Part shown: one piece after another, positions 8,583 to 19,200 of the stretch
How positions within the stretch are numbered: position 1 is the first letter of the stretch
Layout: each line of letters begins with the position of its first letter
Assembly (NCBI RefSeq): GCF_000711235.1
Contig: NZ_JOMI01000004.1
Coordinates: 248,001-312,000, forward strand
Source: Prevotella sp. 10(H)
Lineage (GTDB): Bacteria > Bacteroidota > Bacteroidia > Bacteroidales > Dysgonomonadaceae
Direction of reading: 5' to 3'
Length of the DNA: 64,000 bases
Position numbers and translations under genes: made by a program
The notes under the pieces: generated by a model
Told to the model about the DNA's origin: nothing
Database searches by the model: none
What the model saw: the letters and a program-made list of their open reading frames with translations, nothing else

Positions 8583-10850
8583 CTAATCAATAAATGAAGA
8601 TGACTTTTCATTTCCCATTTCAAAGGTGACTTGCTTAGCCTTTATCAAATCAAAATAATTGATAAAAGACTTTTCTATCTTTTTGTTATCAATATAAACA
8701 CCTTTTACATATTTATTTTCTTCTGAAAGATTATTAGCTTTTATTGTCAGTATTTTCTCTTCGCCATCAATTTGCAATTTCATTCTTATCTCAGGAAATT
8801 GTGGTGCACCAATAGCAAATTCATTACTTCCCGGCGTAACAGGATAGAAGCCCATCACTGAAAATAGATACCATGCTGACATCTGTCCGCAATCGTCATT
8901 GCCATTAACTCCATCGGGTGAATTTCGGTAATTAATCCGTGTATGATGACGCACCAGTTCTTGAGTTTTCCATGGTTGCCCACAATAATTATAAAGGTAT
9001 ACGTAATGATGCCCCGGCTCATTATCGTGGCGATAATGGTTCTCATTGAAATTTCTATCCAACTTTTCCGCAAAAGCTTTATTACCTCCCATCATATCGA
9101 TCATACCGGGTATATCTTGCATAACACAGAAAAGGTAGGTCCATTTAGAGCCTTCAGTCATGCCATGATGTGTATTATCATCTGTATCTATCCATTCTCC
9201 ATTATATTTTCGGGGAAGCATAAATCCCTTATCTTTTTTATAAACATTTTTATAATTCCCCGACCAGCGCATCAGTTGTTCATAATCGTCTCTTTTTCCC
9301 ATATCTTTGGCAACCTGTGCGATACACCAATCGTCATAAGCATATTCCAGCGTCCGCGAAGTCGATTCTGCAGTTTTATCATCAGGGACATAACCGATTG
9401 TATGATAATAGCTGGCTCCTGCTCGTGCCTCGAAAGAAGTCCAGCGGTCACGATCTCCGTAACGCCGTTGGGTATCGCAATCGGGAGGAGTCATTGCATT
9501 TTTACGCATAGCCTCGTACGCCAGACTTACATCATAGTTGCGTATACCTTTCATATATGCATCGGCAATAAAGGCATCGGCATGCGTCCCTATCATAATA
9601 TTAGTGTATGTCGGATTTGGCCATATAGGCAACCAGCCACCCTCTTTGTACATCTGTAACAACGACGTTATCCAGTCATTTGTTAGGCTAGGTTCTAATA
9701 AGGTCATTAATGGGTGAAAAGCCCTGAAAGTATCCCATAATGAATAATCGTTGTGGGAAACCCCTTCGTGTATTTTATCATCAAATGCACTGTAATATTT
9801 CCCGTATTCTGAAAATTCCCGTGGGAAAAGATAACAATGATACAAAGCCGTATAAAAAATAGATTTATCATTTTCATTATCACAACTCACCTGAAGCTTC
9901 GAAAGTTTTTCTTCCCATTTTTGCTTTGTACTTTGCTTTAGCTTGTCAAAGCTCCATTCGGGCACTTCAATTTCTAAATTTCTTCTGGCCTGATCAATAC
10001 TGATAAATGAGGTAGCAATGCGGGCTGTAATCTTTTCTTTATTTTTAGTGGAAAAAGAAATGTAAGCTCCCATACGAGTACCAGATTGCTCATTTTTTCC
10101 TGAAAAGATTTCTGATTTCTCCCAAGTCCCGTATTTTTCAATAGGCTTGTCGAACTGTATAATAAAATATCCCTTGAAGTTTGGTAATTCCGGTCCTAAC
10201 TGAGCCGATTGCCGATCCGGATTATATCCTATTATTTCATTCTTTTCAACGTCTATTTTAATCCATCCTTTTAGTTTATTTATCCTGTCCTCATAATCGT
10301 TACACCAATCCTTCAATTCAGGATTTAGATTTATCCCTTGGATAATAATGTGAGACTCTTCACTTTTTGGAAAAGTAAAACGAAACAAAGCGCAACGACT
10401 ACTTGCTGCAATCTCTCCCTGAATGATCCTCTTATCATCAGTCTCCATCAGTGCCGAATAGTAATACGGACTAGCTTGTTCATTCTTTTTATCCAGCTTT
10501 AATCCCCTTTTTTCAGGTAGCACTTTAAGTTCGCCTATCTGTGGCATAAGCGATACATATCCATAATCACCCATCCATACTGTAGGCTGATGCGATGCCA
10601 AAAATCCAATCATATGGCTATCGTCATACACATATGCCATTGTGCCCATCTTATTTTCGCGGGTTTGCGGCAGAAAATTAGTCATGGCAAAAGGTGAACA
10701 GACAAATGGTGCAGTACCCCCTTCCCCTTTTAATGCTGTTCCGATAAAAGGATTAACATAATCTGTCAAATATTTCTTTTGCGGGTAGCAAAATGAACTC
10801 ACTAACAATAGTAAAATAAGAATATTGATTTTAGAGTACATGTTTTTCAT
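8583..10850 (-). CDS. GH92 exo-alpha-mannosidase
   Basis: A 755-residue secreted protein with an N-terminal signal (LLLLLVSSFCYPQ). Family 92 landmarks are complete: YVNPFIGTALKGEGGTAP at the mature N-terminus, HQPTVWMGDYG, the acid-Glu motif MTEGSKWTYLF, and the metal- and base-binding NGNDDCGQMSAWYLFSVMGFYPV. GH92 enzymes are calcium-dependent inverting mannosidases that remove alpha-1,2, -1,3, -1,4 or -1,6 mannose. The exact linkage cannot be read from the sequence. It is the last gene of a four-gene minus-strand operon and starts 15 bp after the GH27/36-like gene. The IS3 element lies 32 bp beyond its stop. Confidence 0.92.
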   Translation of the reverse strand: MKNMYSKINILILLLLVSSFCYPQKKYLTDYVNPFIGTALKGEGGTAPFVCSPFAMTNFLPQTRENKMGTMAYVYDDSHMIGFLASHQPTVWMGDYGYVSLMPQIGELKVLPEKRGLKLDKKNEQASPYYYSALMETDDKRIIQGEIAASSRCALFRFTFPKSEESHIIIQGINLNPELKDWCNDYEDRINKLKGWIKIDVEKNEIIGYNPDRQSAQLGPELPNFKGYFIIQFDKPIEKYGTWEKSEIFSGKNEQSGTRMGAYISFSTKNKEKITARIATSFISIDQARRNLEIEVPEWSFDKLKQSTKQKWEEKLSKLQVSCDNENDKSIFYTALYHCYLFPREFSEYGKYYSAFDDKIHEGVSHNDYSLWDTFRAFHPLMTLLEPSLTNDWITSLLQMYKEGGWLPIWPNPTYTNIMIGTHADAFIADAYMKGIRNYDVSLAYEAMRKNAMTPPDCDTQRRYGDRDRWTSFEARAGASYYHTIGYVPDDKTAESTSRTLEYAYDDWCIAQVAKDMGKRDDYEQLMRWSGNYKNVYKKDKGFMLPRKYNGEWIDTDDNTHHGMTEGSKWTYLFCVMQDIPGMIDMMGGNKAFAEKLDRNFNENHYRHDNEPGHHYVYLYNYCGQPWKTQELVRHHTRINYRNSPDGVNGNDDCGQMSAWYLFSVMGFYPVTPGSNEFAIGAPQFPEIRMKLQIDGEEKILTIKANNLSEENKYVKGVYIDNKKIEKSFINYFDLIKAKQVTFEMGNEKSSSFID

Positions 10851-10865
10851 TTATATTTAATCTAA

Positions 10866-12896
10866 TTACAGTTTTTCAAACTTAAATACACATACATCTC
10901 GTGGCGGTAAATTATAATTAAGAAATTCTTCTGTTGCTTCTACATTCTTATCAGACCACAGTTCTTTTATTTCCTTAATGTTGCTTTTGGATAAGCCCAA
11001 TCTCTTTAAATCAACTTTAGCTACAGAGTCCTTATTATCATAATTAAAAACTGCAAGATAAAAGTTCTCTTTTGTATCGAGCATAAACATTGTTTCCGCT
11101 CCGTCTTTTTTAGATAAATTATATCCTTCAACCGGCTTAAATGAGCGTCCTATGCGGGCTATTTTATTTATTTCCTCATTACATGCATATTTTAACGATT
11201 TAGAACGTGCTTCGAGAGTTCCTATCAGACTGCCTTTTGTACTAAAGTTATCTCCTAATAAATAGAGTCCGGTGATTACGCCTGATGTGATACGCGCCCT
11301 GTTCTCCCCGTCTGAGAAGCCATCAAGAACAAGATGATCCGCATCATTATAAGGATATAGTTCATTCAGCCACCAACCAAAAGTCAGTCCATTTAATGTG
11401 TATTCAGTATCGTTTATACTTCCCCATGCATCGCATCCTATACGTTTCGAATGACCATACTGTGATGGAAATGACGGTGCTATCGACAGTGCCATAAACA
11501 TATCTTTTGCTTTATCTCTAACATATTGCATTCCAAAATTGTATGCCTGTATTCCTGTAGTAATTTTCTCATCATAATGCTTATCCGCTTCAAGCGCACC
11601 ATGTGTAACGAAATCCAACTTTACATATTCAAATCCGGCAGTATGGAAGATATTCATAAATTCATCTATTCTCGCCTGAGTTGCCGGATGCGTCGGGTCA
11701 ATTGCATAGGCACCGTCCAGATCCTGAGGTTTGCCGTTTGCATACAGGTAAATATCTTTATATTTATATGGCAGGCTGCCTACAACTGTTGCCTCCGGAT
11801 TTTTGCCCCAATCGGCAAAAGGCCCCCAATATATTCCGGGAATTTGGTTATGCGATTTACAATAATCGGCAAATTGCTTTAATTCTTCTCTCGAAAAATT
11901 ATCCCAGAATGAGTCCAGATCAATAATTGTTGTGCCGTTATTTTCAAAGCCCTTAGGTTGTAAATTTTCTTTTATGAATAAAGAGACATCCTTTGCTCCT
12001 TCATAGTTAACATGTTGTTTCATGCTGCCCCAGCTATTCCATCCGAATGGAGTTCCCTTATCCCATTTGCGGGGAGGAGTTATAGCGGCATTGGCTTTCC
12101 CATATTCTTCCATTCCTGTTCGCCAATCGTTAAAATAACCGACAAGAATTTTGGCTGATTTAACTTCCCTTCCTTTTATCGTTCCATGAGAAAGTATATC
12201 ACGTGTAAGTTTGTGAGTGACACCTGAAAAACATTCCAATGTATCGATATATTTATTTTCAGAAGCAATAATTTTCACCCCGGTTTTCCATATGTCATGT
12301 TCAACGGAACCTATAATTAATCCATTCCTGCCTAACCCGTTATAAATTGCTGTAGCTTCAAAAGATAGATTACTGGTATCTAACGGAAGTGTTGCATACC
12401 GTACCCACGCATCATTATCGAAAGGGATAAACAACATATTGTTGCTATCCTCATCTGAGAAAAGGTCTTTCGAGCAAGTGAAAATCGGAGCTAAATAATT
12501 TGTTGATATATCTGTATTGGAAGAAAGCTTTACTTCTGTAAAAAAGTAATCTTTATCGGGATAAGTATAAAAAATCTGATTAAGAGAAGGTTTATCTTTC
12601 GAAGTATAGCTGATAATATACTTTTTCCCTTTTCCAAAATTATCATTGACATCTTCCGAATGAATTTTCGCCTTTTCATATTCATTGCTTCGCAATAAAA
12701 CATCACCGAATAAAGCTTGGGCATTTACTCCTGTCAATATGTTTTTTCCATTATATATATAATCAACTGATTTAGTTTCTGCAGAATATTTTATTTTCCA
12801 TTTGCCACCATCTAAAAATTGAGATTCTGCCTGCGAGCACGATTGTATTATACATGAGAGGACAGCAATAAGTACGATATAGAATTTAAATTTCAT
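10866..12896 (-). CDS. Clan GH-D (GH27/GH36-type) alpha-galactosidase-like hydrolase
   Basis: A 676-residue lipoprotein (lipobox IIQSC). The first 270 residues are a beta-sandwich as in GH36-type proteins. The barrel begins at TPFGWNSWGSM, the signature of clan GH-D. The probable nucleophile is the Asp of YVKLDFV (near residue 428), and a later Asp cluster (CDAWGSINDTEY) is a candidate for the acid/base. Clan members are retaining alpha-galactosidases or alpha-N-acetylgalactosaminidases, and some remove other sugars such as beta-L-arabinopyranose. I cannot choose between GH27 and GH36. It is third in the minus-strand operon, 69 bp after GH43. Confidence 0.75.
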   Translation of the reverse strand: MKFKFYIVLIAVLSCIIQSCSQAESQFLDGGKWKIKYSAETKSVDYIYNGKNILTGVNAQALFGDVLLRSNEYEKAKIHSEDVNDNFGKGKKYIISYTSKDKPSLNQIFYTYPDKDYFFTEVKLSSNTDISTNYLAPIFTCSKDLFSDEDSNNMLFIPFDNDAWVRYATLPLDTSNLSFEATAIYNGLGRNGLIIGSVEHDIWKTGVKIIASENKYIDTLECFSGVTHKLTRDILSHGTIKGREVKSAKILVGYFNDWRTGMEEYGKANAAITPPRKWDKGTPFGWNSWGSMKQHVNYEGAKDVSLFIKENLQPKGFENNGTTIIDLDSFWDNFSREELKQFADYCKSHNQIPGIYWGPFADWGKNPEATVVGSLPYKYKDIYLYANGKPQDLDGAYAIDPTHPATQARIDEFMNIFHTAGFEYVKLDFVTHGALEADKHYDEKITTGIQAYNFGMQYVRDKAKDMFMALSIAPSFPSQYGHSKRIGCDAWGSINDTEYTLNGLTFGWWLNELYPYNDADHLVLDGFSDGENRARITSGVITGLYLLGDNFSTKGSLIGTLEARSKSLKYACNEEINKIARIGRSFKPVEGYNLSKKDGAETMFMLDTKENFYLAVFNYDNKDSVAKVDLKRLGLSKSNIKEIKELWSDKNVEATEEFLNYNLPPRDVCVFKFEKL

Positions 12897-12965
12897 GGCG
12901 TATATTAATTATTTGACTTGTTTAAAATATTATCCCTTTGGAACTTAGCAATGTTTTGTCTGCGA

Positions 12966-13952
12966 TTACTTCCAGCCCTCTTTGGTTTGTTCTACCATTT
13001 GTATTGTTCCGTCAGTATTGTAATATAATTTATCTACACAGATAGATCGCAGTCCTTGATTGAACTCACCATTTTGGGTTGAAAGATCTGTGTTGTGGTA
13101 AAAAGCATACCATTGACCTTTATATTCAACTATTGAGCCTTGATTTGTAAAACATTGTGTAGGCTGCATATAGATACCCTGATGTTTCCAGGGCCCAAGC
13201 GGGCTATCGCTGGTAGCATAGCGCAGTCTGTTGTAGCCCTTAACTCCGTCATTCCAATTATCGTCATGGTTGTCTGAATACGACAGGTAGTATATACCAT
13301 TACGTTTGTGCACCCAGGTACCCTCATGGAAATCGTAGAGACCTTCCATTGTTTGCAGTTCGCCGTCGACTTCCATCATATTATCTTTCAGTTTGCCGGC
13401 TCTGCAAATTCCGCCGCCACCCTGGTAGATGTAGGCCTGCCCGTCATCATCTATAAATACATGGGGGTCGATATGAGATTCCATCCCTTTTACATAACCT
13501 TGCACTACAAAGTCTTTTGCAGGATGTTTACTTGTAGCTACTCCGATTTTCCAGCTGTCGTTGGTATACGATTCGCTAGGATGTGGAAAATAGAAATAAT
13601 AAGTTCCATCTTTGTAAGCACAATCGGGTGCCCACATAAATCCGCCTTCCGGCCTGCCCCAAGGTACCTGACTTGCCCTTAATATTTCTCCATGATCTAC
13701 CCAGTTTATCATATCGTCAGTAGAAAATACATGATATTGATCCATGAGGTCGCAACCCCTTGGCGGATTTATATCATGTGAAGCATAGACATACAGGCGG
13801 CCATCGTCCCACACACGGGCAGAGGGATCGGCAGTGTACATATGCTGTATAAACGGATTTTTCTGCCCAAAGGCATTGTTTGTTAATAAAATAAATGCCA
13901 GAATACACAGAATGGATATGATTTTCTTCATTTTCCTGATTTTAAACTTCAT
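12966..13952 (-). CDS. GH43 glycoside hydrolase
   Basis: A 328-residue secreted single-domain propeller enzyme. Two starts are possible: ATG 13952, or ATG 13931, which gives a more typical signal peptide (MKKIISILCILAFILL) and has AGGAAA just upstream. The base Asp is in YTADPSARVWDDG, the middle Asp in ESHIDPHVF, and the acid Glu in the FHEGTWVHK segment. This sequence style is seen in xylosidase/arabinofuranosidase members of GH43. It sits 28 bp after the GH2 gene and belongs to the same operon. Substrate is inferred only from family and context. Confidence 0.85.
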   Translation of the reverse strand: MKFKIRKMKKIISILCILAFILLTNNAFGQKNPFIQHMYTADPSARVWDDGRLYVYASHDINPPRGCDLMDQYHVFSTDDMINWVDHGEILRASQVPWGRPEGGFMWAPDCAYKDGTYYFYFPHPSESYTNDSWKIGVATSKHPAKDFVVQGYVKGMESHIDPHVFIDDDGQAYIYQGGGGICRAGKLKDNMMEVDGELQTMEGLYDFHEGTWVHKRNGIYYLSYSDNHDDNWNDGVKGYNRLRYATSDSPLGPWKHQGIYMQPTQCFTNQGSIVEYKGQWYAFYHNTDLSTQNGEFNQGLRSICVDKLYYNTDGTIQMVEQTKEGWK

Positions 13953-13980
13953 AGTATATATTTTTATTAATAACTATTTT

Positions 13981-16008
13981 TTATTCTAAGAACCATATAC
14001 ATTCATCAGATATAATTTTATTGTCAAAATTTCCTGTAACAGAAATTTTATTTTCTCCTTGTTTTAATGTTATATCTTTCCAGATATATACACAATTCTC
14101 ACTAATAGCACTACCTTTATCTTCGCCGTTGACAAATAGCTTTAAACCCGCAGTATTAGAATATACTTTAACTTCGCATACGGGGTCTTTTCTAGTTATA
14201 TGCCTGCGACTGGTTATATAGACTACAGGCTCATCGGACCAATTTGCCTTGTAAAAGAAGAATGCATCTTTCTTTGTCTTTCTGTCATATGTGACTAGTC
14301 CTTTATCATTCATTCCGGGAGTATCTCCCTCGTTTCGGGATGCAACAGCAAAATCAAACATATTCCAAACAAATGAGCCCCATACAAAATCGCGTTTCTT
14401 TATCTCTTTGTAGTTTTTCTCATGCACAATAGCCTGCCACTCTTCGGGATGCCACGACCCATCTGTTTTTGCTGTATTTTTCATGCCCTGCTCATGATGA
14501 TGAATACTTGCTCCGGCCCCGTATTCGCTGACTGCAATACCTTTATTGCCCATTGAACCATTCCAATTATCAAGAGAGCCGCCCATTCCTTCTGGTCCGG
14601 CCCAGTACCATCCTGGATAGGTATTGTGAGCTAAATGATCGGATATTTTATTTTCTGCTCTGTTTTGATGATTGGGTGCTGCTACTGTAATTCGGGTAGG
14701 GTCTTCTCTATGAGCCAAATCATTCAATTCCTTTACAATATTCTGAGGTTCACCTTTGGTCAATTCATTGAATAGCCCCCAACAAAATATAGACGGATGA
14801 TTGTAATTCTGTCTGATAAGTTCAGTTAGCTGTGTCTTTATATTATTTATAAATTCTGTCGATTGTGTTGCCCTTTCTATAAAAGGTATTTCTGCCCAGA
14901 CCAACAAGCCATTCTCATCGCATAAATCATAAAAATAATTTGAATGAGGATAATGAGCCAGACGTATACCATTTGCGCCAATTTCTTTTATCAACTCCAT
15001 GTCCTCTTTATGTTCTTTATTTGATATAGCCCAGCCCATTCCCTGACGATCCTGATGGCGGTTGACTCCACGGATATTATAAGGCTTTCCATTTAATATA
15101 AATCCTTTTTGAGGATGAATCTCAAAATACCTTAATCCGATACGCTGTGTCAATGAATCTTTGAGTTTTTTTCCTTCCATAATCCGGGTCGACAGAGAAT
15201 ATAAATGGGGATTATTCTTTGCATTCCACAATATTGGATGATTAACAATCATTTGACTATGCACGTCATTTGTTTCACCTTTATCTACTGTGACTTTTTG
15301 AATATCCGAAGTTATAAGTTTATTCGTATTGTCGAAAAGCTGAAAAAGAATATTTAATTCTTTTCTTTTATCTGAACCATTGTTGATTTTTGCCTTTATA
15401 TCAATTGTCGCCTGATTGTCCGTTACCTTGCTTTGAGTTACATATATTCCAGATGAAGCATGATCGAGAGGACTGATGCATATTTTATCCAAAGCTACTA
15501 GCCATACGGGACGGTATATCCCACCAAAGACAGTAAAATCACCGGCTAATGGAGCTATATTTTCATTCCATTCATTCGTAGCCTTTACCACCAGTTGGTT
15601 ATCCCCGGCCTTAGCAATATCTGTTATTTCAAAACAAAAGGCATTGAATCCGTTGTCATGCTTTCCTAAATATTCTCCATTCAGATAAACATCGGCTACA
15701 GTACTCACTGCCTCAAAGCGTAAAAACAAACGTTTATTCTTTAACTTCTTTGGTATATGAAGTTTATGACTATATGTACCATATCCACGATAATACTTCC
15801 TGTCGGCATCACCAGTTCCGTCTTCTTTATTCCATGTATGCGGGATGGCAATCTGCTCCCAAGTCGAATCTTCAGGAGTATTCGATTCTATTAAACCTTT
15901 ATAGAACCGCCAGTTATCTGAAATACGGATATATTGTCTGACTTGAGAGTTTACACTTATAATATTTAATAGTAAAAGTAATACAATAAGCATTTTTCTC
16001 ATTTTCAT
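13981..16008 (-). CDS. GH2 beta-glycosidase
   Basis: A 675-residue secreted enzyme (signal ending near SVNSQ). Domain order is sugar-binding jelly roll (about 25-190), immunoglobulin-like domain (about 195-295), TIM barrel (about 300-590), and a short C-terminal beta domain. The acid/base Glu is in FCWGLFNELTKG (near 413) and the nucleophile Glu in AVSEYGAGAS (near 496). GH2 includes beta-galactosidases, beta-glucuronidases and beta-mannosidases; it lacks the C-terminal modules of large LacZ-type enzymes. It is first in a four-gene minus operon, and its start faces the divergent regulator gene 239 bp away. Confidence 0.88.
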   Translation of the reverse strand: MKMRKMLIVLLLLLNIISVNSQVRQYIRISDNWRFYKGLIESNTPEDSTWEQIAIPHTWNKEDGTGDADRKYYRGYGTYSHKLHIPKKLKNKRLFLRFEAVSTVADVYLNGEYLGKHDNGFNAFCFEITDIAKAGDNQLVVKATNEWNENIAPLAGDFTVFGGIYRPVWLVALDKICISPLDHASSGIYVTQSKVTDNQATIDIKAKINNGSDKRKELNILFQLFDNTNKLITSDIQKVTVDKGETNDVHSQMIVNHPILWNAKNNPHLYSLSTRIMEGKKLKDSLTQRIGLRYFEIHPQKGFILNGKPYNIRGVNRHQDRQGMGWAISNKEHKEDMELIKEIGANGIRLAHYPHSNYFYDLCDENGLLVWAEIPFIERATQSTEFINNIKTQLTELIRQNYNHPSIFCWGLFNELTKGEPQNIVKELNDLAHREDPTRITVAAPNHQNRAENKISDHLAHNTYPGWYWAGPEGMGGSLDNWNGSMGNKGIAVSEYGAGASIHHHEQGMKNTAKTDGSWHPEEWQAIVHEKNYKEIKKRDFVWGSFVWNMFDFAVASRNEGDTPGMNDKGLVTYDRKTKKDAFFFYKANWSDEPVVYITSRRHITRKDPVCEVKVYSNTAGLKLFVNGEDKGSAISENCVYIWKDITLKQGENKISVTGNFDNKIISDECIWFLE

Positions 16009-16190
16009 GGTATTTATTAGTTTAAAGTTATTTATATGAATGCAAAATAATATATTACCGAATAATCTTCATGTCACAAATACGTCAAATAATATAACAA
16101 TTATACGATAAAAGATTTAGTTACAATACATTTTTCGCAATTTGCTACCATTTTGTTATTTTTTGAAACCTGTGTAATTTTTTATATACT

Positions 16191-16198
16191 TATATTTG
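16191..16198 (+). promoter_or_regulatory. Candidate -7 promoter element for the hybrid regulator
   Basis: TATATTTG matches the Bacteroidota -7 consensus TAnnTTTG and lies about 49 bp before the ATG at 16247. A TTTG at 16162-16165 is a possible -33 box, but the spacing is longer than usual. The rest of the 238-bp divergent region (16009-16246) is AT-rich. It must also hold the minus-strand GH2 promoter, for which I see no clear match. Confidence 0.45.
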
Positions 16199-16246
16199 TT
16201 TGCCCGAGAATTGTTAATCTAACCCTATGATTTGCATGATCTTACC

Positions 16247-19200
16247 ATGAAAAAAAAATATTTATATATCTAATAATTTTTATTGTAATACCGATATATC
16301 CAAACAACTATCTATCGAATTTTTATTTCACGAAAATTGATGGAGAGAATGGATTATCTCAGAACAATATAAAATCAATTTTGCAACATAGCTCAGGTTT
16401 TATGTGGTTTGGCTCCCGTAATAAATTAAATCGCTATGACGGGACATCAATAAAAGTATATGACTGTTATGACCCGATAAAACAAAAAAGGGACAATAAT
16501 ATATCTGCATTATATGAAGATGGCGAAAAGAATATATGGATAGGTTCCGATAAAGGTGTTTTCATATTCGATCCGGTTATGGATACTTTCTCTTTTCTTG
16601 ATGACAGAACGGATCAGGATATGTCGATGAACGACTGGATCGCCGATATACGAGGCGATTTAGATAATAATGTATGGATTGTTATACCTAATCAAGGATT
16701 ATTTAGGTATAACAATATAAGCAAAAAATTATTTTATTATGAGATAGGAAGCACCGCATTACCCGATCAGGGAAACCCTCAATGTATATGTATTGAACAA
16801 AGTGGGCGTGTATGGATAGGTACAAACGGTGGGGGTATTTATCTTTATGATAAATCTACAGATTCTTTTACCCAATTTCTGGGGAATAAAAACAATGAAA
16901 CCTTAGAAGAAGAAAATATATATACTATGTGTGATATCGGTGAATATTTAATAGTAGGTATCCACGAAGAAAAATTACTCAAATTCAATAAGCGAAAGAA
17001 TTCCATAACCGCTGTGAATGCCCCTGAAGTACATTATAAAATAATTAGACATGTTACTTATATAGATGGAGAAATATGGGTAGCTACTGATGCCGGTCTT
17101 TATGTAATTAACGAGCTTAAAAATACAGTAGTCCATATTCATGAAGATCCAATGCATTCATTCGCATTATCTGACAATTTAACAGAGAAGATATATCAGG
17201 ATAAAGAAGGTGGTATATGGATTGCTACTCACTTTGGTGGTGTTAATTATTTGCCCAACAGAAGCATCGAATTTAAGAGACATACGCCCGTTCGCTGGAA
17301 TAACTCTATAGGAAGTAAGCGGATAAGAGAACTGCGTGAAGATAAAAATGGGAATATCTGGATTGCAACAGAAGATGCGGGAGTAAATATATTCAACCCG
17401 AAAACGGAGAAATATACCATGGTTGGCAAAGACACACGATATCCCCTCCACTATAATAAAATACTCAGTTTACTATTGGATGATAATAAAGTATGGGTAG
17501 GGCTTTTTAAAAACGGCCTCGATATAATTCAATTACCACAACTTGCCGTACAGCATTATTCAGGAGAAGACCTGGGACTAAATGAATCAAGTATATATGC
17601 CATTTGTGAAGATAGAAATGGAAAAATATGGATTGGAAATGCCTGGGGTGTGTACAGCAGCAGCAAAAAAGATATGAAGTTCAAGAATGAAGAACAATTC
17701 GAATTGAACTTTATATATGATATTATCGAAGATACTGATTGTGATATCTGGGTCGCAACAATGGGAAGGGGTGTATACCGATATAATCCTGAATCTGGGA
17801 AAACAGACCATTTTGTTAATAATATAGACGACCCTACTTCTTTAAGTTCTAACTCTGTTAGCAATATTACACAAACATCGACCGGAGTAATTTGGTTTTC
17901 TACCGATAGAGGGGGGATATGTCGATATAATAAGGACAAAAACAATTTCACCGCTTATTCCGTAAAAGATGGGCTGCCTGACGATGTAGCATATAAAATA
18001 CTTGAAGATAAAAATAAATATCTGTGGTTCGGCACAAATAAAGGATTGGTGAAATTTCACCCCGAATCTAAAGTCGTCAAGGTATTTACTACAAATGACG
18101 GACTATCAAGCAATCAGTTTAACTATAAATCGGCATTAGCAAGTAGCGATAATAAATTTTATTTCGGAGGATTGAATGGCATGATCGAAGTAGACCCTTA
18201 TAGATATACAGAAAACAAGTTTGTACCGCCTGTCTATATAACGAAACTAACAATATTCAATGAGGAAATAAATATAAATACACCCGATTCACCTCTCAAA
18301 AAGAGCATTGTATATACCAACAATATTGTATTGAATTATAACCAGTCAAATATAAGTCTGGATTTCGTTGCACTTAGTTATACAGCTCCTTCGGTGAATA
18401 AATATGCATACATGATGGAAAATATCGACAAAAACTGGATTTATGCAGATAATAACCATACTGTCTCGTATGCAAATTTACCTCCCGGCGAATATGTATT
18501 TAGAGTTAAGGGGTGCAATAATGATGGTTTTTGGAATGAAGAAGGAACTTCGATTAATATCAGGGTACTTCCTCCGTGGTGGAGTTCAAAACCTGCCTAT
18601 ATAATATACCTTTCAGGCCTATTATTTATTACTTTTTGTATGGTACGAAGATATATCAGAAGAAATGAAAAAAGAAATGCCGAAAAACAATGGATTTACG
18701 AAACTGAAAAAGAAAAAGAAGTATATACTTCAAAATTAGACTTTTACACAAATATAGCCCATGAAATAAGAACACCTATAACATTGATAAACGGACCGTT
18801 GGAATCGATGATGGAAATGGACATAAAAGATCCGGACATTAAGAAGAATTTAAAAATAATGAGCCGTAATACATCTGAACTGTTAAACCTTATAAATCAA
18901 TTGCTGGATTTCAGGAAGGCCGATAGCAATAAGTTTTTAATGAGTTTTGCAGAAGTCAGTATAAGCAAGATACTGAAAGATTTTTATGCAAAATTTGAAA
19001 CACTTGCAGTAAAAGAAAAGAAAAAAATCCGATTGAATTTACCCCCAAAAGAGATAATAGCCCCGATAGACAGGAACGGCTTTACTAAGATTCTAAACAA
19101 TCTATTTTCTAATGCCATCCGTTACTCAGAATCTTATATAGAAATACAACTCGATAGTGATGATAAATATTTTATTATTAAAATGGATAATGACGGGAAT

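Noticed and set aside
8943-9659. 238-residue open frame on plus, antisense to GH92
   Set aside because: It lies wholly inside a clearly real GH92 gene on the other strand, has no domain likeness and a low-complexity hydrophobic composition; it is a shadow.
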